NCBI GenBank assembly: GCA_964569695.1
Contig: CAZMUA010000017.1
Location: 4,710-68,709 of the forward strand
Length of the DNA: 64,000 nt
Reading direction: 5' to 3'
From: UBA8106 sp964569695
GTDB taxonomy: Bacteria; Acidobacteriota; Vicinamibacteria; Vicinamibacterales; UBA823
The translations under genes and the position numbers were made by a program. Position 1 is the stretch's first letter, and each line of letters begins with the position of its first letter. Shown piece after piece: positions 43,603-52,827 of the stretch. The notes under the pieces are model-generated. The model saw nothing but the letters and a program-made list of their open reading frames with translations. It was not told the DNA's origin and did not search any database.

Positions 43603-45678
43603 CTAATGTATCTTACTGGAAGATGTTGAGATTGCAACGGTCGCACCTTCGTAACTGGCTCTCACAATCCGTTCTACCTCGACACGAGCATCGTTGAAAC
43701 AGGCGCCACCCCCTAAATCAGTTAAGGTGTCGGCGACCAGTGCATTACTAGTAGAACCGTTGAACGTGTTCTTATTCCATAAACCTTTAGGGAGGCATAC
43801 CGTACCTGGTCTTATAGTGTCCGTCAGTGATACTGGGCATTGCACTTCGCCAAGTCCATTGAACACACGAACTGCATCGTCTTTTTGGATACCGCGTGCT
43901 TGGGCATCATCCGGATGCATTTCTAGAGGTGCTGCGCGTTGTACAAGTTCGCCCAGTATTGAACAGATGGTTGAGTTACTGGCCGGTGAAATAAGTGTTA
44001 ATGGAAAATCGTTCTCAGAAGCGTCCTGATAACCATAAAGACCACGTGGAGCTTCAGCGTCTAACTGTTCTGAAAATAAATTAATCTTGCCATCTGGCGT
44101 TCTTGGTTTTACGTCAATAAATTGCACGGGCCTAGCATTTATAGCAGAGCTTGCAGAACCGTGTTCTAGGAGGTTGTTTCGAATATCGTCTGGCATTGTG
44201 CTGGTAACACGTAATAACGCTTCTGCGTCAGTCTCGGGCTCATCGAGTTCAAGCCGGTTAGCTAATTCACTGAACACTTCTACGTTAGGACGAGCATCAC
44301 CCACACTATCAATAACAGGACGACTCATTTGTAGAGACATTTCGCCGTAACTGTTCACAAGGTCGTAACTCTCAAGAAATGTTGTTGCGGGCAAAATGAT
44401 ATCTGCGAATGCAGCGGTATCCGTTACGACTTGATCAAAGACGACCGTAAATAAATCTTCGCGACGGAGTCCTCGAACAACTCGATTTTGATCCGGCATC
44501 GTCGTTACAGGATTACAGTTATAAACGAACAGCATTTCAATCGCTGGGTCGTTGTAGTCGAGTAACACTCGACCTAGGTGGTTCATGTTGATAATACGAG
44601 TTGATGGTTCTTTAGCTTGCAACCACATTGAAGGCGAAAACTTCAAGGCAGCACCATTACTCATCGAGTACCCACCCCCTCGAACACCGAACTTGCCGGC
44701 CACTGCAGGCAGCGCAAGGATGGCCATGGCCGCATTACCACCATTGCGGTTCCGTTCGACTCCCCAACCACAACGAATGACTGCCGGATTTCGATCAGCG
44801 TACAATTCTGCAAATTTTTCGAGTTGTGATGATGTAACACCAGCTACCTTGGCTGCTTGATCGATTGTCCATTGTTCGGCACGTGTTTGCAGGCGGTCGG
44901 CACCACGGCTGTTCTCGCTCAGAAATTTGGTGTCGGACAGATTGTTTGCGAATAGATATCGATGCAGTGCAAGGGCCAGGACGACGTCCGTTCCTGGTTT
45001 CACTGCCAAATGTAAATCCGCTCGACGGGAAAGGGGTGTGCTTCTGGGATCAATGACGACCAAGATGGCCCCGTTGCTTTGTGCTTCTTTGATATATGGA
45101 ATGAGGTGGATGCCAGTGGTAGAGGGGTTAGCACCCCACACTACGATTAGTTGGCTATGTACATAATCTTCAAATGAAACACTTGGCATCTTTCCATAAA
45201 GTGCATTTGCTGCTATTCCAGTAGGTGCAGCGCAGACGGTTCGAGCGAGTCGAGAGGCTCCGAGTTTTCTAAAAAGTTCAGCGTCGGTGGTGTCCTGCGA
45301 TAGTAATCCATTAGAGCCACCGTAGGAGAATGGGAGGATAGCTTCGCCACCAGAGCGGTTTCGAATTTCCTTTATCTTAGCGGCAATGGTATCGAGAGCT
45401 TCGTTCCAGTTAATCTGTTTAAATGTTCCTGCACCCTTGGCCCCTTGACGAATGGCTGGATACTGAAGCCGATCGGGTCCGTACAATCGTTGATCAAATT
45501 TTCTGACTTTGTCGCAAATAAAGCCGTCAGTAATGGAGTGTCGTGTTGAACCATCCAGTTTAACAACTTTACCTTTTTCAACGGTTATGGTCAGGCTACA
45601 TGAGTCCGGGCAGTCAAGTGGGCAAGTCGTGTCGACTGTCGCGTGGCCCCATGAATCATTATCGGTTGACTTCGGCAC
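43603..45678 (-). CDS. Molybdopterin-dependent oxidoreductase
   Basis: 691-residue enzyme of the DMSO reductase/formate dehydrogenase superfamily. N-terminal [4Fe-4S] ligands are Cys19-x3-Cys23-x3-Cys27-x27-Cys55. The likely Mo ligand is Cys149 in ARTVCAAPTG. The pterin-binding body includes VVWGANPSTTGIH, and the C-terminal molydopterin dinucleotide-binding domain has MHPDDAQARGIQKDDAVRV. There is no Tat signal, so it is cytoplasmic. Substrate not evident; a formate dehydrogenase-like or thiosulfate reductase-like role is possible. It starts with GTG, with only 34 bp to the divergent DUF3810 gene. Confidence 0.87.
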   Translation of the reverse strand: MPKSTDNDSWGHATVDTTCPLDCPDSCSLTITVEKGKVVKLDGSTRHSITDGFICDKVRKFDQRLYGPDRLQYPAIRQGAKGAGTFKQINWNEALDTIAAKIKEIRNRSGGEAILPFSYGGSNGLLSQDTTDAELFRKLGASRLARTVCAAPTGIAANALYGKMPSVSFEDYVHSQLIVVWGANPSTTGIHLIPYIKEAQSNGAILVVIDPRSTPLSRRADLHLAVKPGTDVVLALALHRYLFANNLSDTKFLSENSRGADRLQTRAEQWTIDQAAKVAGVTSSQLEKFAELYADRNPAVIRCGWGVERNRNGGNAAMAILALPAVAGKFGVRGGGYSMSNGAALKFSPSMWLQAKEPSTRIINMNHLGRVLLDYNDPAIEMLFVYNCNPVTTMPDQNRVVRGLRREDLFTVVFDQVVTDTAAFADIILPATTFLESYDLVNSYGEMSLQMSRPVIDSVGDARPNVEVFSELANRLELDEPETDAEALLRVTSTMPDDIRNNLLEHGSASSAINARPVQFIDVKPRTPDGKINLFSEQLDAEAPRGLYGYQDASENDFPLTLISPASNSTICSILGELVQRAAPLEMHPDDAQARGIQKDDAVRVFNGLGEVQCPVSLTDTIRPGTVCLPKGLWNKNTFNGSTSNALVADTLTDLGGGACFNDARVEVERIVRASYEGATVAISTSSSKIH

Positions 45679-45712
45679 TGATCAAGTTTATCACCTTAGT
45701 TGAGGTGGGCGA

Positions 45713-46747
45713 GTGCGATTGAAAATCTTAATTCCACTGATAGCCGGGCTTGTAGTGGTCCTACCGACTTCTTCAGGCTGCGTTGAAAACGTCTATTCAC
45801 GTGGTATCTACCCAATGGTGCAGTACGGCGTAACGTCGTTGTCGAATTTAACCGATTTTTCACTCTTTGATTTATTCGTTGGGTGTCTGTTCTTCTTTTT
45901 GATTAGTTGGTGGAGTCTGCGAATAAGGAAGGCAGGGGTTGGACGTCGTGGACATGCAGCATGGTTGATGATTGGGAATACAGTACTGGTGGTTGGGGTC
46001 GTCTATCTTTTCTTTATGCTCTCTTGGGGCTTGAATTATCGTCGCGAATCCCTCAAAGAGAATCTTGATTTCGATGCTGAACGTGTGACGTATACCGCGT
46101 TGGTAGATCTCACCAAGGAAGCAGTGGTGCAGTTAAACGAGCTGCATGCACCCGCACATGCCACATCATGGCCTGAATTAGTCGAGATGGATTCTATTCT
46201 TGAAATGCCGTTTACTCAGGTCCAACGCAAGCTAGGATTGAAGCGAGCAGTAGTTCTTGGTCGACCAAAATCATCAGCATTAGGGTGGTATTTTCGGCAG
46301 GCAGCGATCGATGGCATGGTTGATCCATTTTTTCTTGAAATTTTGATCAACCAGGAGGTCTTGCCATTTGAGCGCCCATATGTGGTGGCTCATGAATGGG
46401 CACACCTAGCCGGTTACGCCGACGAAGCCGAGGCGAGTTTTGTTGGATGGTTAATTTGTCAGACTGGGGGTGTCGCTACTCAGTACTCTGGGTGGCTACA
46501 GCTCTTTACTCAGCTATTAGGGCATTTACCAGCCGAACAGCGCGTGTCTTTAACTGGATCCCTAGGGGACGGTCCTCGAAGTGATCTTCAAGCGATTACT
46601 GCTCGGGTTAGTCAGGCGACTCCGTTTATTCGTCGGCGGTCAGCGCGGATCTATGACCGATTTTTGAAGGCCAATCGAGTATCTGAAGGAATTGCCAGTT
46701 ACGGTGGGGTTGTTGATCTTGTCTTGGGGATCGAGTTCGGTCCTTGA
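45713..46747 (+). CDS. DUF3810 family membrane protein (putative metallopeptidase)
   Basis: 344 aa with an N-terminal hydrophobic segment (about 3-22), two membrane helices (about 50-66 and 84-107) and a C-terminal soluble domain. That domain has the zinc-peptidase-like HEWAHLAGYADEAEA (HExxH plus a downstream acidic residue). This matches my memory of DUF3810, a family of uncharacterised membrane proteins. It starts with GTG 45713 and has an AGGTGGG ribosome-binding site. Proteolytic activity is inferred, not shown. Confidence 0.82.
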   Translation: MRLKILIPLIAGLVVVLPTSSGCVENVYSRGIYPMVQYGVTSLSNLTDFSLFDLFVGCLFFFLISWWSLRIRKAGVGRRGHAAWLMIGNTVLVVGVVYLFFMLSWGLNYRRESLKENLDFDAERVTYTALVDLTKEAVVQLNELHAPAHATSWPELVEMDSILEMPFTQVQRKLGLKRAVVLGRPKSSALGWYFRQAAIDGMVDPFFLEILINQEVLPFERPYVVAHEWAHLAGYADEAEASFVGWLICQTGGVATQYSGWLQLFTQLLGHLPAEQRVSLTGSLGDGPRSDLQAITARVSQATPFIRRRSARIYDRFLKANRVSEGIASYGGVVDLVLGIEFGP

Positions 46748-46759
46748 GGACATTAAGGA

Positions 46760-46791
46760 TTGACGAAACATAGATGAATAATTGGTATCAT
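46760..46791 (+). promoter_or_regulatory. Candidate promoter of the SnoaL-like lipoprotein gene
   Basis: TTGACG at 46760-46765 and an extended -10 TGGTATCAT ending at 46791, with a 20-nt spacer that is long but compensated by the TG extension. The leader to the ATG at 46897 would be about 100 nt and ends in a GAGGT ribosome-binding site. Confidence 0.4.
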
Positions 46792-46896
46792 GTTCTGTTT
46801 TCCTGGTGAAGTCGTCATGGGTTATCATGAGAAGTTGTGATTATCGTCGGCTGACCTGGCTTGAGGGCTGATTCTTTCTTGGAGATTGAGGTAGAA

Positions 46897-47481
46897 ATGA
46901 AGGCAAGCAAGATGTTTGGATGTGCACTCGTGGTGACAACGCTGTGTCTGGGACTCTCGTCATGCGGCGGCGGACCGACCGGGCCAGTATTTACGCGAGA
47001 GGATGGCGAAGCTTTTCGGCAAATCGGGGAGCAGTGGTCGACAGCTTTTAATGCTGGGGATGTTGAGTCTCTGGCAAGTATGTTTGCTGGGACCGGCGCA
47101 GTAATGCCACCGAATTCGTCGACTGTTCGTGGCTCCGAGTCAATAACGGGGTACTACACGCAGATGTTCAACAAAGGGGAGCGTAACCTGGAAGTTGAAA
47201 TTTCTGAAGTGGGCGGTGAAGGCGATCTTGGTTATGTATCAGGTACATTTCTGAATATCACGCAAATACCTATTCAGGTGGACGATGATGAAGCGGAAGA
47301 AGATGCTGTAGATCAAGAGGAGGCTGAAGCTGCCGAACCTGAAATGCAGCAAAATCGTGATCGGGGAAAGTTTGTCATTATCTTAAAAAGGGGGCTCGGA
47401 GGGGTTTGGAAGTTTGAGAGTTTCATCTGGAATAGTGACTTACCGTTACCCGCCGTTTCATTACCGGAAGTTGGAAATTAG
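46897..47481 (+). CDS. SnoaL/DUF4440-like lipoprotein
   Basis: 194 aa lipoprotein. The signal sequence ends in a lipobox (LGLSSC, Cys near residue 23), followed by an NTF2/DUF4440 fold with the typical IGEQWSTAFNAGDVESLASMFAGTGAVMPPNS start and a GVWKFESFIWNSD end. An acidic insert of about 22 residues (rich in Asp, Glu and Ala) interrupts the domain near residue 130. ATG 46897 is favoured by the lipoprotein signal and a GAGGT site; the frame is open further upstream to 46861. Role unknown. Confidence 0.8.
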   Translation: MKASKMFGCALVVTTLCLGLSSCGGGPTGPVFTREDGEAFRQIGEQWSTAFNAGDVESLASMFAGTGAVMPPNSSTVRGSESITGYYTQMFNKGERNLEVEISEVGGEGDLGYVSGTFLNITQIPIQVDDDEAEEDAVDQEEAEAAEPEMQQNRDRGKFVIILKRGLGGVWKFESFIWNSDLPLPAVSLPEVGN

Positions 47482-47486
47482 CGCTC

Positions 47487-47693
47487 GTGTCGACACTTAA
47501 TGCTTACAGACTCATCGCAACCGTGAGGGGCGGCGCCACGAATTCGCCTGTGGCTGCGACGAGGTATACCTCACTGGACGATGCGCGTGAGGCTTCCAAG
47601 CAGTTGATGCATGACAATAACCGCGTCATTCGTGTGATGATTGTTGCCGATCAAGAGTCGTCGCGTTTTGTGGAATGGATCGAACGCTCATAA
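47487..47693 (+). CDS. Small hypothetical protein
   Basis: 68 aa from GTG 47487, five nt after the lipoprotein stop. The composition is protein-like (alpha/beta, YTSLDDAREASKQLMHDNNRVIRVMIVAD), and the frame fills the interval, but no ribosome-binding site or known family was seen. Probably translated with the preceding gene. Confidence 0.45.
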   Translation: MSTLNAYRLIATVRGGATNSPVAATRYTSLDDAREASKQLMHDNNRVIRVMIVADQESSRFVEWIERS

Positions 47694-47841
47694 AAAGTCA
47701 CACAACTTAATTATTGCCAGCGCATGCGTTAATCTCTTCCGGTCGGATTGTCAGCAGGATTTCGTTTTTACACATTGGACGTATGCAACGCCAAGGGTTA
47801 TGGTCGACCCTTGGTCGGATTGTGGATTGGTGTAAATAGTT

Positions 47842-48612
47842 ATGATCAAACTTGAGCAGCTGACAAAGGCTTACGGTGATCGAAACGTCGTTGACCAATT
47901 GTCTCTCACAGTCAAACGTAGTGAACTTGTGGTTTTGTTGGGGACTTCTGGCTGTGGGAAGACCACTACGCTCAAGATGATTAATAGACTCATCGAACCT
48001 ACGACTGGGTCTGTGTGCATCGATGGGGTGGATATCAGTCATTTTGAGCGGCATGAGCTCCGTCGAAAAATCGGTTATGTTTTTCAGCAAGTCGGACTGT
48101 TTCCCCACATGACCATCACAGAGAACGTGGGTGTCACATTGTCTTTGCTCGGGTGGTCAGACACGCGTATTTACAAGCGGGTGACTGAAGTGTTGGAACT
48201 GGTCGAGCTCGATCCGGGGGTGATGCGCAATCGTTATCCAACGACGCTCTCTGGTGGAGAACAGCAGCGCGTCGGTTTTGCTCGCGCCCTTGCTGCCGAA
48301 CCATCGCTCATGCTTTTAGACGAGCCATTCGGTGCGCTCGATCCAATTACCCGTGACCGATTACAGGTGTCGTTTTCTCGCATCAGACAGCAACTGAGTT
48401 TAACTGCAATCTTCGTTACTCACGATTTCACAGAGGCTCTTGTTCTCGCCGACCGGATTGTAGTGATGCGTGAAGGACGCATCGTGCAGATAGGGACACC
48501 TCGAGACCTAATAACGAAACCGATTGATGGATTTGTTAAGCGAATGGTGAGCACACCCATCAGGCAGGCGAAAGCTGTAGAAGCATTACTGGCGTCTGGT
48601 GGTTCCGTGTGA
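47842..48612 (+). CDS. opuCA: Glycine betaine/choline-type ABC transporter ATP-binding protein
   Basis: 256-residue ABC ATPase: Walker A GTSGCGKTT, Q-loop in FQQVGLFPH, signature LSGGEQQR, Walker B LMLLDEPFGALD, switch His in FVTHDF. It resembles the ATPases of betaine/carnitine/choline (OpuC/YehX) importers but has no C-terminal CBS domains. It is coupled to the permease-binding fusion with overlapping stop and start (TGATG), which supports the substrate class. Confidence 0.9.
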   Translation: MIKLEQLTKAYGDRNVVDQLSLTVKRSELVVLLGTSGCGKTTTLKMINRLIEPTTGSVCIDGVDISHFERHELRRKIGYVFQQVGLFPHMTITENVGVTLSLLGWSDTRIYKRVTEVLELVELDPGVMRNRYPTTLSGGEQQRVGFARALAAEPSLMLLDEPFGALDPITRDRLQVSFSRIRQQLSLTAIFVTHDFTEALVLADRIVVMREGRIVQIGTPRDLITKPIDGFVKRMVSTPIRQAKAVEALLASGGSV

Positions 48613-50141
48613 TGGAGCAGCTGGCAATGCTGCCAGCGAATCTCACGGGGCACATCCAGTTGACCTTGGTAGCGATGGTTCTAGGGGTAGCTATCAGTGT
48701 GCCACTGGGTATTATTGCAGCGCGTGTCGGATGGCTTCAACAGTTTGTGTTGGGGGCGGCAGGCATCGTGCAAACCATTCCGAGTTTAGCGCTGCTAGCC
48801 ATCATGGTGCCGCTCCTAGCGGCCATTAATCTACAGAGTATTGGTTATCTTCCCGCAATCATCGGACTAACGTTGTACAGTACGCTTCCAATTTTGCGGA
48901 ACACTGTCATCGGAATCACTGGGATTGATTCGGTTTATACCGACGCGGCCCGGAGCGTTGGAATGACACCGCTCCAGCAACTGTGGCGGGTCGAGTTGCC
49001 ATTAGCACTGCCGGTTATTGTCGGCGGCGTCCGGACATCTACTGTCTGGGTGGTCGGTATGGCGACACTTTCAACTCCAGTGGGTGCAACGAGCCTGGGC
49101 AATTACATTTTTAGCGGCCTACAAATGCGAAACTATACGGCTGTCCTCGTTGGCTGTATCGCGGCAGCCTTGCTCGCGCAGCTGCTCGATACCTTGATTC
49201 GATGGTTGGAGAAGGGTGTCCGTACACGGAAGCGAGTGCCAGTCGTTGTCGTGCTCCTTATTTTCGGTGCCCTTTATAGCTGGGCCGGAGCATCTCTGAT
49301 CCCAAGATTGTTCGAGAGTGATACACGACCGATTACGATTGGGTGCAAAACATTCACGGAGCAGTACATCCTGAGTGAAATCTTGTCTGGACAGATTGCC
49401 GCTCGAACTGGCCTTGACACGACCGTTTTGTCATCACTTGGATCCACTGTTGCATTTGATGCTCTACGTGCTGGCGATCTTGATGTCTATGTGGACTATT
49501 CGGGAACGATCTGGGCCACGATCATGGGACGTGACGTAACCTCGCAAAATCGAGGCGAGGTCCTGCATGAGGTCGAACGCGTGCTTGCCGATGCGTACGA
49601 TGTTCAAGTCGTGGGACCTGTAGGATTTGAGAACGCGTATGTTCTAGCGATGCGACGAGACGATGCTGCTACTGAAAATATTCAACGCATCAGCGATCTC
49701 GTGCGACACGCACCTCGTCTTGTTATGGGCGGAGATTACGAATTCTTTGGTCGCCCGGAATGGACGTCACTACGCGATCAGTACGCTCTTGAGTTTGAAA
49801 GCCAGCGCACCATGGATGCATCCTTGATGTATCAAGCGCTGGCGCAGTCAGAAGTTGATGTGATTAGTGCGTTTTCGACGGACGGTCGAATTTCAGCATT
49901 TGGCCTAACTACGCTTGAAGACGACTTAGCTGTTATTCCTCCCTACGATGCGATTATTCTTGTGAGTAATCGATTACGGATTGAGAATCCGAAAGTTGTG
50001 GAAGCGCTAGCCGACCTTGTAGGAACGATTGATGCTGCTCAGATGCGTGACATGAATTTGGCTGTTGATCGAGAAGGGCGAACACCGGCTGCAGTGGCCG
50101 CTGAGTGGTTGAATGTTCTAGGACCAGCAACACTTAGGTAA
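48612..50141 (+). CDS. opuCB: Betaine/choline-type ABC permease fused to substrate-binding domain
   Basis: 509 aa. The first half (about 1-215) is a permease with six membrane helices and the coupling EAA-like loop in DAARSVGMTPLQQLWRVELP. After a further hydrophobic segment (about 212-230) comes an OpuAC-like periplasmic binding domain: TIGCKTFTEQYILSEILSGQIA, LRAGDLDVYVDYSGT, QSEVDVISAFSTDGRI. The fusion tethers the receptor to the channel, as in OpuABC/OpuBD-type systems. ATG 48612 overlaps the ATPase stop by one nt. Substrate probably a quaternary amine compatible solute. Confidence 0.9.
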   Translation: MEQLAMLPANLTGHIQLTLVAMVLGVAISVPLGIIAARVGWLQQFVLGAAGIVQTIPSLALLAIMVPLLAAINLQSIGYLPAIIGLTLYSTLPILRNTVIGITGIDSVYTDAARSVGMTPLQQLWRVELPLALPVIVGGVRTSTVWVVGMATLSTPVGATSLGNYIFSGLQMRNYTAVLVGCIAAALLAQLLDTLIRWLEKGVRTRKRVPVVVVLLIFGALYSWAGASLIPRLFESDTRPITIGCKTFTEQYILSEILSGQIAARTGLDTTVLSSLGSTVAFDALRAGDLDVYVDYSGTIWATIMGRDVTSQNRGEVLHEVERVLADAYDVQVVGPVGFENAYVLAMRRDDAATENIQRISDLVRHAPRLVMGGDYEFFGRPEWTSLRDQYALEFESQRTMDASLMYQALAQSEVDVISAFSTDGRISAFGLTTLEDDLAVIPPYDAIILVSNRLRIENPKVVEALADLVGTIDAAQMRDMNLAVDREGRTPAAVAAEWLNVLGPATLR

Positions 50142-50276
50142 AGATTTCTAGTTGATGCCAATCTCGGATTGTCTACTTCAATCAGAAACGTCATATATAA
50201 CTAAGATGTTTTTGGCTTTGTCAGTTTTCCGTGCATGTGTACTGTTCCTCCGTTAAGCTAAGCGTGTAAAAAGTTT

Positions 50277-50306
50277 TTGAGTTGGAAACAACTCGGGTGC
50301 TCTAAT
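50277..50306 (+). promoter_or_regulatory. Candidate promoter of the sugar ABC operon (leaderless)
   Basis: TTGAGT at 50277-50282, an 18-nt spacer and TCTAAT at 50301-50306. The -10 ends 7 nt before the ATG at 50314, and no Shine-Dalgarno sequence lies between, so the mRNA would start at or next to the start codon. Confidence 0.4.
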
Positions 50307-50313
50307 TGGCGTT

Positions 50314-51315
50314 ATGCGACGTTACTTTTTAACTGTTTGTTTCATAGCTGCGTTCTGTGGAGCGTGCACCGGTGAAAGCACGGACAGGGGTGTCACCCTT
50401 GAGGAGTCACGCTTGCGTATCGCAGTTGTTCCGAAAGGTACGACGCACGATTTCTGGAAGTCGATTCATGCCGGTGCTTTGCAGGCTGAAGAAGAGTTGG
50501 GGAACCTTACTGTCATTTATCGAGGTCCTGAACGTGAAGACGACCGTGATCAGCAGGTTTCGCTCGTACAGAATTTACTGACAGGTTCTGCAGATGCAAT
50601 TGTGCTGGCTCCGCTAGATGAAAACGCGTTATTGCCCTCGGTGCGTTTGGCAACACAGTCTGGTATTCCAGTGGTTATTATTGATTCTGGCCTCGCTGGG
50701 GAAGTTGGGCAAGATTACATTAGTTATGTGGCGACCGACAACTACGAAGGTGGGCGCCTTGCAGGTCGTCATCTGGGCGAGTTGCTGAACGGTGAGGGTC
50801 AGGTGTTGCTGTTACGTCATGCCGAAGGTTCGGAGAGCACGATGCGGCGGGAGGAAGGGTTTGTCGAAGCCTTAGCTGAGTTTTCTAGTATTGAACTCAT
50901 TGATCCGAAGCGGTATTCGGGGGTAACCACAGCAACCGCTCAAGTGGCAGCGGAAAACTTATTGACTACTTATGACAACGTCGACGGAATTTTTTGTGCT
51001 AATGAATCTTGCACGTTCGGGTTGCTCTTGGCTCTTCGCAGTCGTGGTTTGGCCGGGAAGATCCGTTTTGTTGGTTTTGATACTAACTCCGAATTAGTCG
51101 ATGCACTTAGCGAGGGCGAACTGGACGGTCTCGTTGTGCAGGACCCAATGGCGATGGGCTATTTAGGTGTAAAAACAGCAGTTGCGCATTTGGCATCTGA
51201 GCCTGTTGAGCTTCGTCAGAACACCGGCGTGCGTTTGGCAACCCGTGAGAACATGCATGAACCCGACATAGCACAGCTTCTTGCTCCAGACCTGTCGCGT
51301 TATCTCGAACAATGA
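50314..51315 (+). CDS. Sugar ABC transporter substrate-binding lipoprotein (RbsB-like)
   Basis: 333 aa. The lipoprotein signal has lipobox FCGAC (Cys near residue 18), followed by a type I periplasmic-binding fold: RIAVVPKGTTHDFWKSIHAGAL, LLTGSADAIVLAPLDENAL, IPVVIIDSGL, YVATDNYEGGRLAG, IRFVGFDTN. This is the CUT2 (ribose/xylose/autoinducer-2-like) receptor type. The stop overlaps the ATPase gene start by 4 nt. Because the ATPase gene is damaged, import through this receptor is probably lost unless another ATPase substitutes. Confidence 0.9.
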   Translation: MRRYFLTVCFIAAFCGACTGESTDRGVTLEESRLRIAVVPKGTTHDFWKSIHAGALQAEEELGNLTVIYRGPEREDDRDQQVSLVQNLLTGSADAIVLAPLDENALLPSVRLATQSGIPVVIIDSGLAGEVGQDYISYVATDNYEGGRLAGRHLGELLNGEGQVLLLRHAEGSESTMRREEGFVEALAEFSSIELIDPKRYSGVTTATAQVAAENLLTTYDNVDGIFCANESCTFGLLLALRSRGLAGKIRFVGFDTNSELVDALSEGELDGLVVQDPMAMGYLGVKTAVAHLASEPVELRQNTGVRLATRENMHEPDIAQLLAPDLSRYLEQ

Positions 51316-52827
51316 ATACGGTTCGACACCACGTGGACGATCCTCCTCGTTTGAAAATGTCCGGCATAGTAAAACGGTTCGGCGCAACTCTAGCGCTTGA
51401 TGGTGTCGACCTTTGTGTGGACAGTGGTGAAGTGCTCGCTTTGGTTGGTGAAAACGGTGCGGGTAAGTCGACCCTCATGAAAATCCTTTCAGGCGCGATT
51501 CAGTCTGACAGCGGTCAAATAGCAATCGACGGTGTACCGTTTGCTGCTGTTGATCCGTTGACAAGCCGGTCAGCTGGAATTGCGATGATCTATCAGGAAT
51601 CGACAGTTGCGCCGCATTTGACTGTGGAGGCGAACTTGATGCTCGGTGTAGAGCAACACTGGGCAGGTTTCATTCGATCGACGGTTCTTCGGCATCGCAT
51701 TGTTGAAATCTTCGCAAGGCTCGGACGACCCGATATTCGAGGTGATATCTTGGCAGCCGATCTTTCACCGGCAGATCGGCAAGTTGTAGAAGTCGCCCGC
51801 GCACTTTTGATTGAGGCGAAGGTGATCGTCATGGACGAGCCGACGAGTAGCCTTGGTTTGGCAGAAATTGAACGTCTGTTCGAAATCATTGCCGAGTTAC
51901 GTCGTCAGGGTGTCGCGATTGTGTATATCTCTCATTTTCTTGAAGAGGTGCAGCGTGTGTCCGATCGTTACATCGTCTTGCGTGACGGTTGTGTAGCCGG
52001 TGTTGGGAATACCGCAGACGTTTCGGTTGCGGAACTCATTGAATTAATGATCGGCCGAAGATTGCCGGACATGTTTCCAATGACATCACGAACGTTTGGT
52101 GATCCACTGTTAGTCGTTGAAGGCTTAACTGGCAATAAGCCTGTCGAAGGTATCGACTTGACGCTGCGGCGAGGAGAAATTCTTGGTATTGCAGGTCTGG
52201 TTGGTGCAGGTCGTACGGAGCTACTCCGAGCACTCTTTGGGCTTGATCGAATTCGATCAGGGCATGTGACGATTCAGGGGCAGACCGGAACAAATGCGAA
52301 GGTCACACCTGCTGACCGTTTATCGCAAGGTGTCGGATTGCTCAGCGAAAACCGCCAGACAGAGGGATTGGCTTTAAACCTTTCAGTGACTCAGAATATG
52401 TTGCTCAGTCGATTGCAACCTTTTTCCCGTTGGGGATGGCTTGATACATACAAGATGAGTGTGGCGGTTACCACTTGGGTTGAACGCCTACGTATTCGGG
52501 TTGGACATGTGGATCAGTAGATCGAGCACCTTTCTGGGGGCATTTGCTAGACTCTTACACCACGATGTGGATGTGCTGTTTCTCGACGAACCTACTCGTG
52601 GGATCGATGTTGCGAGCAAAGCGCAACTGTACGCCTGGATCGATCAACTGGCCAGTCGAGGTAAAGCGATCTTGCTTGTGTCTGACTACGTACCGGAATT
52701 GCTTGGGGTCTGTGACCGGATTGCGGTAATGCATCGCGGTCACTTACGAGCCGTAAGGCCAACGAAACAGTGGACTGAACACGACATAGTCACCGTTGCG
52801 TCAAGTGGAGAGGAAACTGTCGCATGA
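51312..52827 (+). pseudogene. Broken sugar ABC ATPase (RbsA-like)
   Basis: Double ABC ATPase of a CUT2 importer, disrupted. The first part (51312-52520) has an intact N-terminal ABC domain (Walker A GENGAGKST, MDEPTSSL) and most of the second domain's start (GLVGAGRTE). A TAG at 52518-52520 then interrupts the frame just before the signature: downstream the same frame reads IEHLSGG. The remainder (AFARLLHHD, LFLDEPTRGID, to 52827) is in the +1 frame. Alignment with the usual LSGGNQQKV-A-ARLL suggests that the NQQKV codons are gone (a net loss of about 17 nt near 52539). Two independent lesions argue against a single sequencing error. Confidence 0.85.

Noticed and set aside
52518..52520. TAG in the sugar ATPase as a recoded (pyrrolysine-type) codon
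   Set aside because: The frame also breaks 20 nt later by a deletion in the signature, so recoding would not restore the protein.
52459..52827. Second half of the sugar ATPase as an independent gene
   Set aside because: It lacks Walker A and the signature and begins inside the preceding frame; it is the displaced 3' part of the broken RbsA-like gene.
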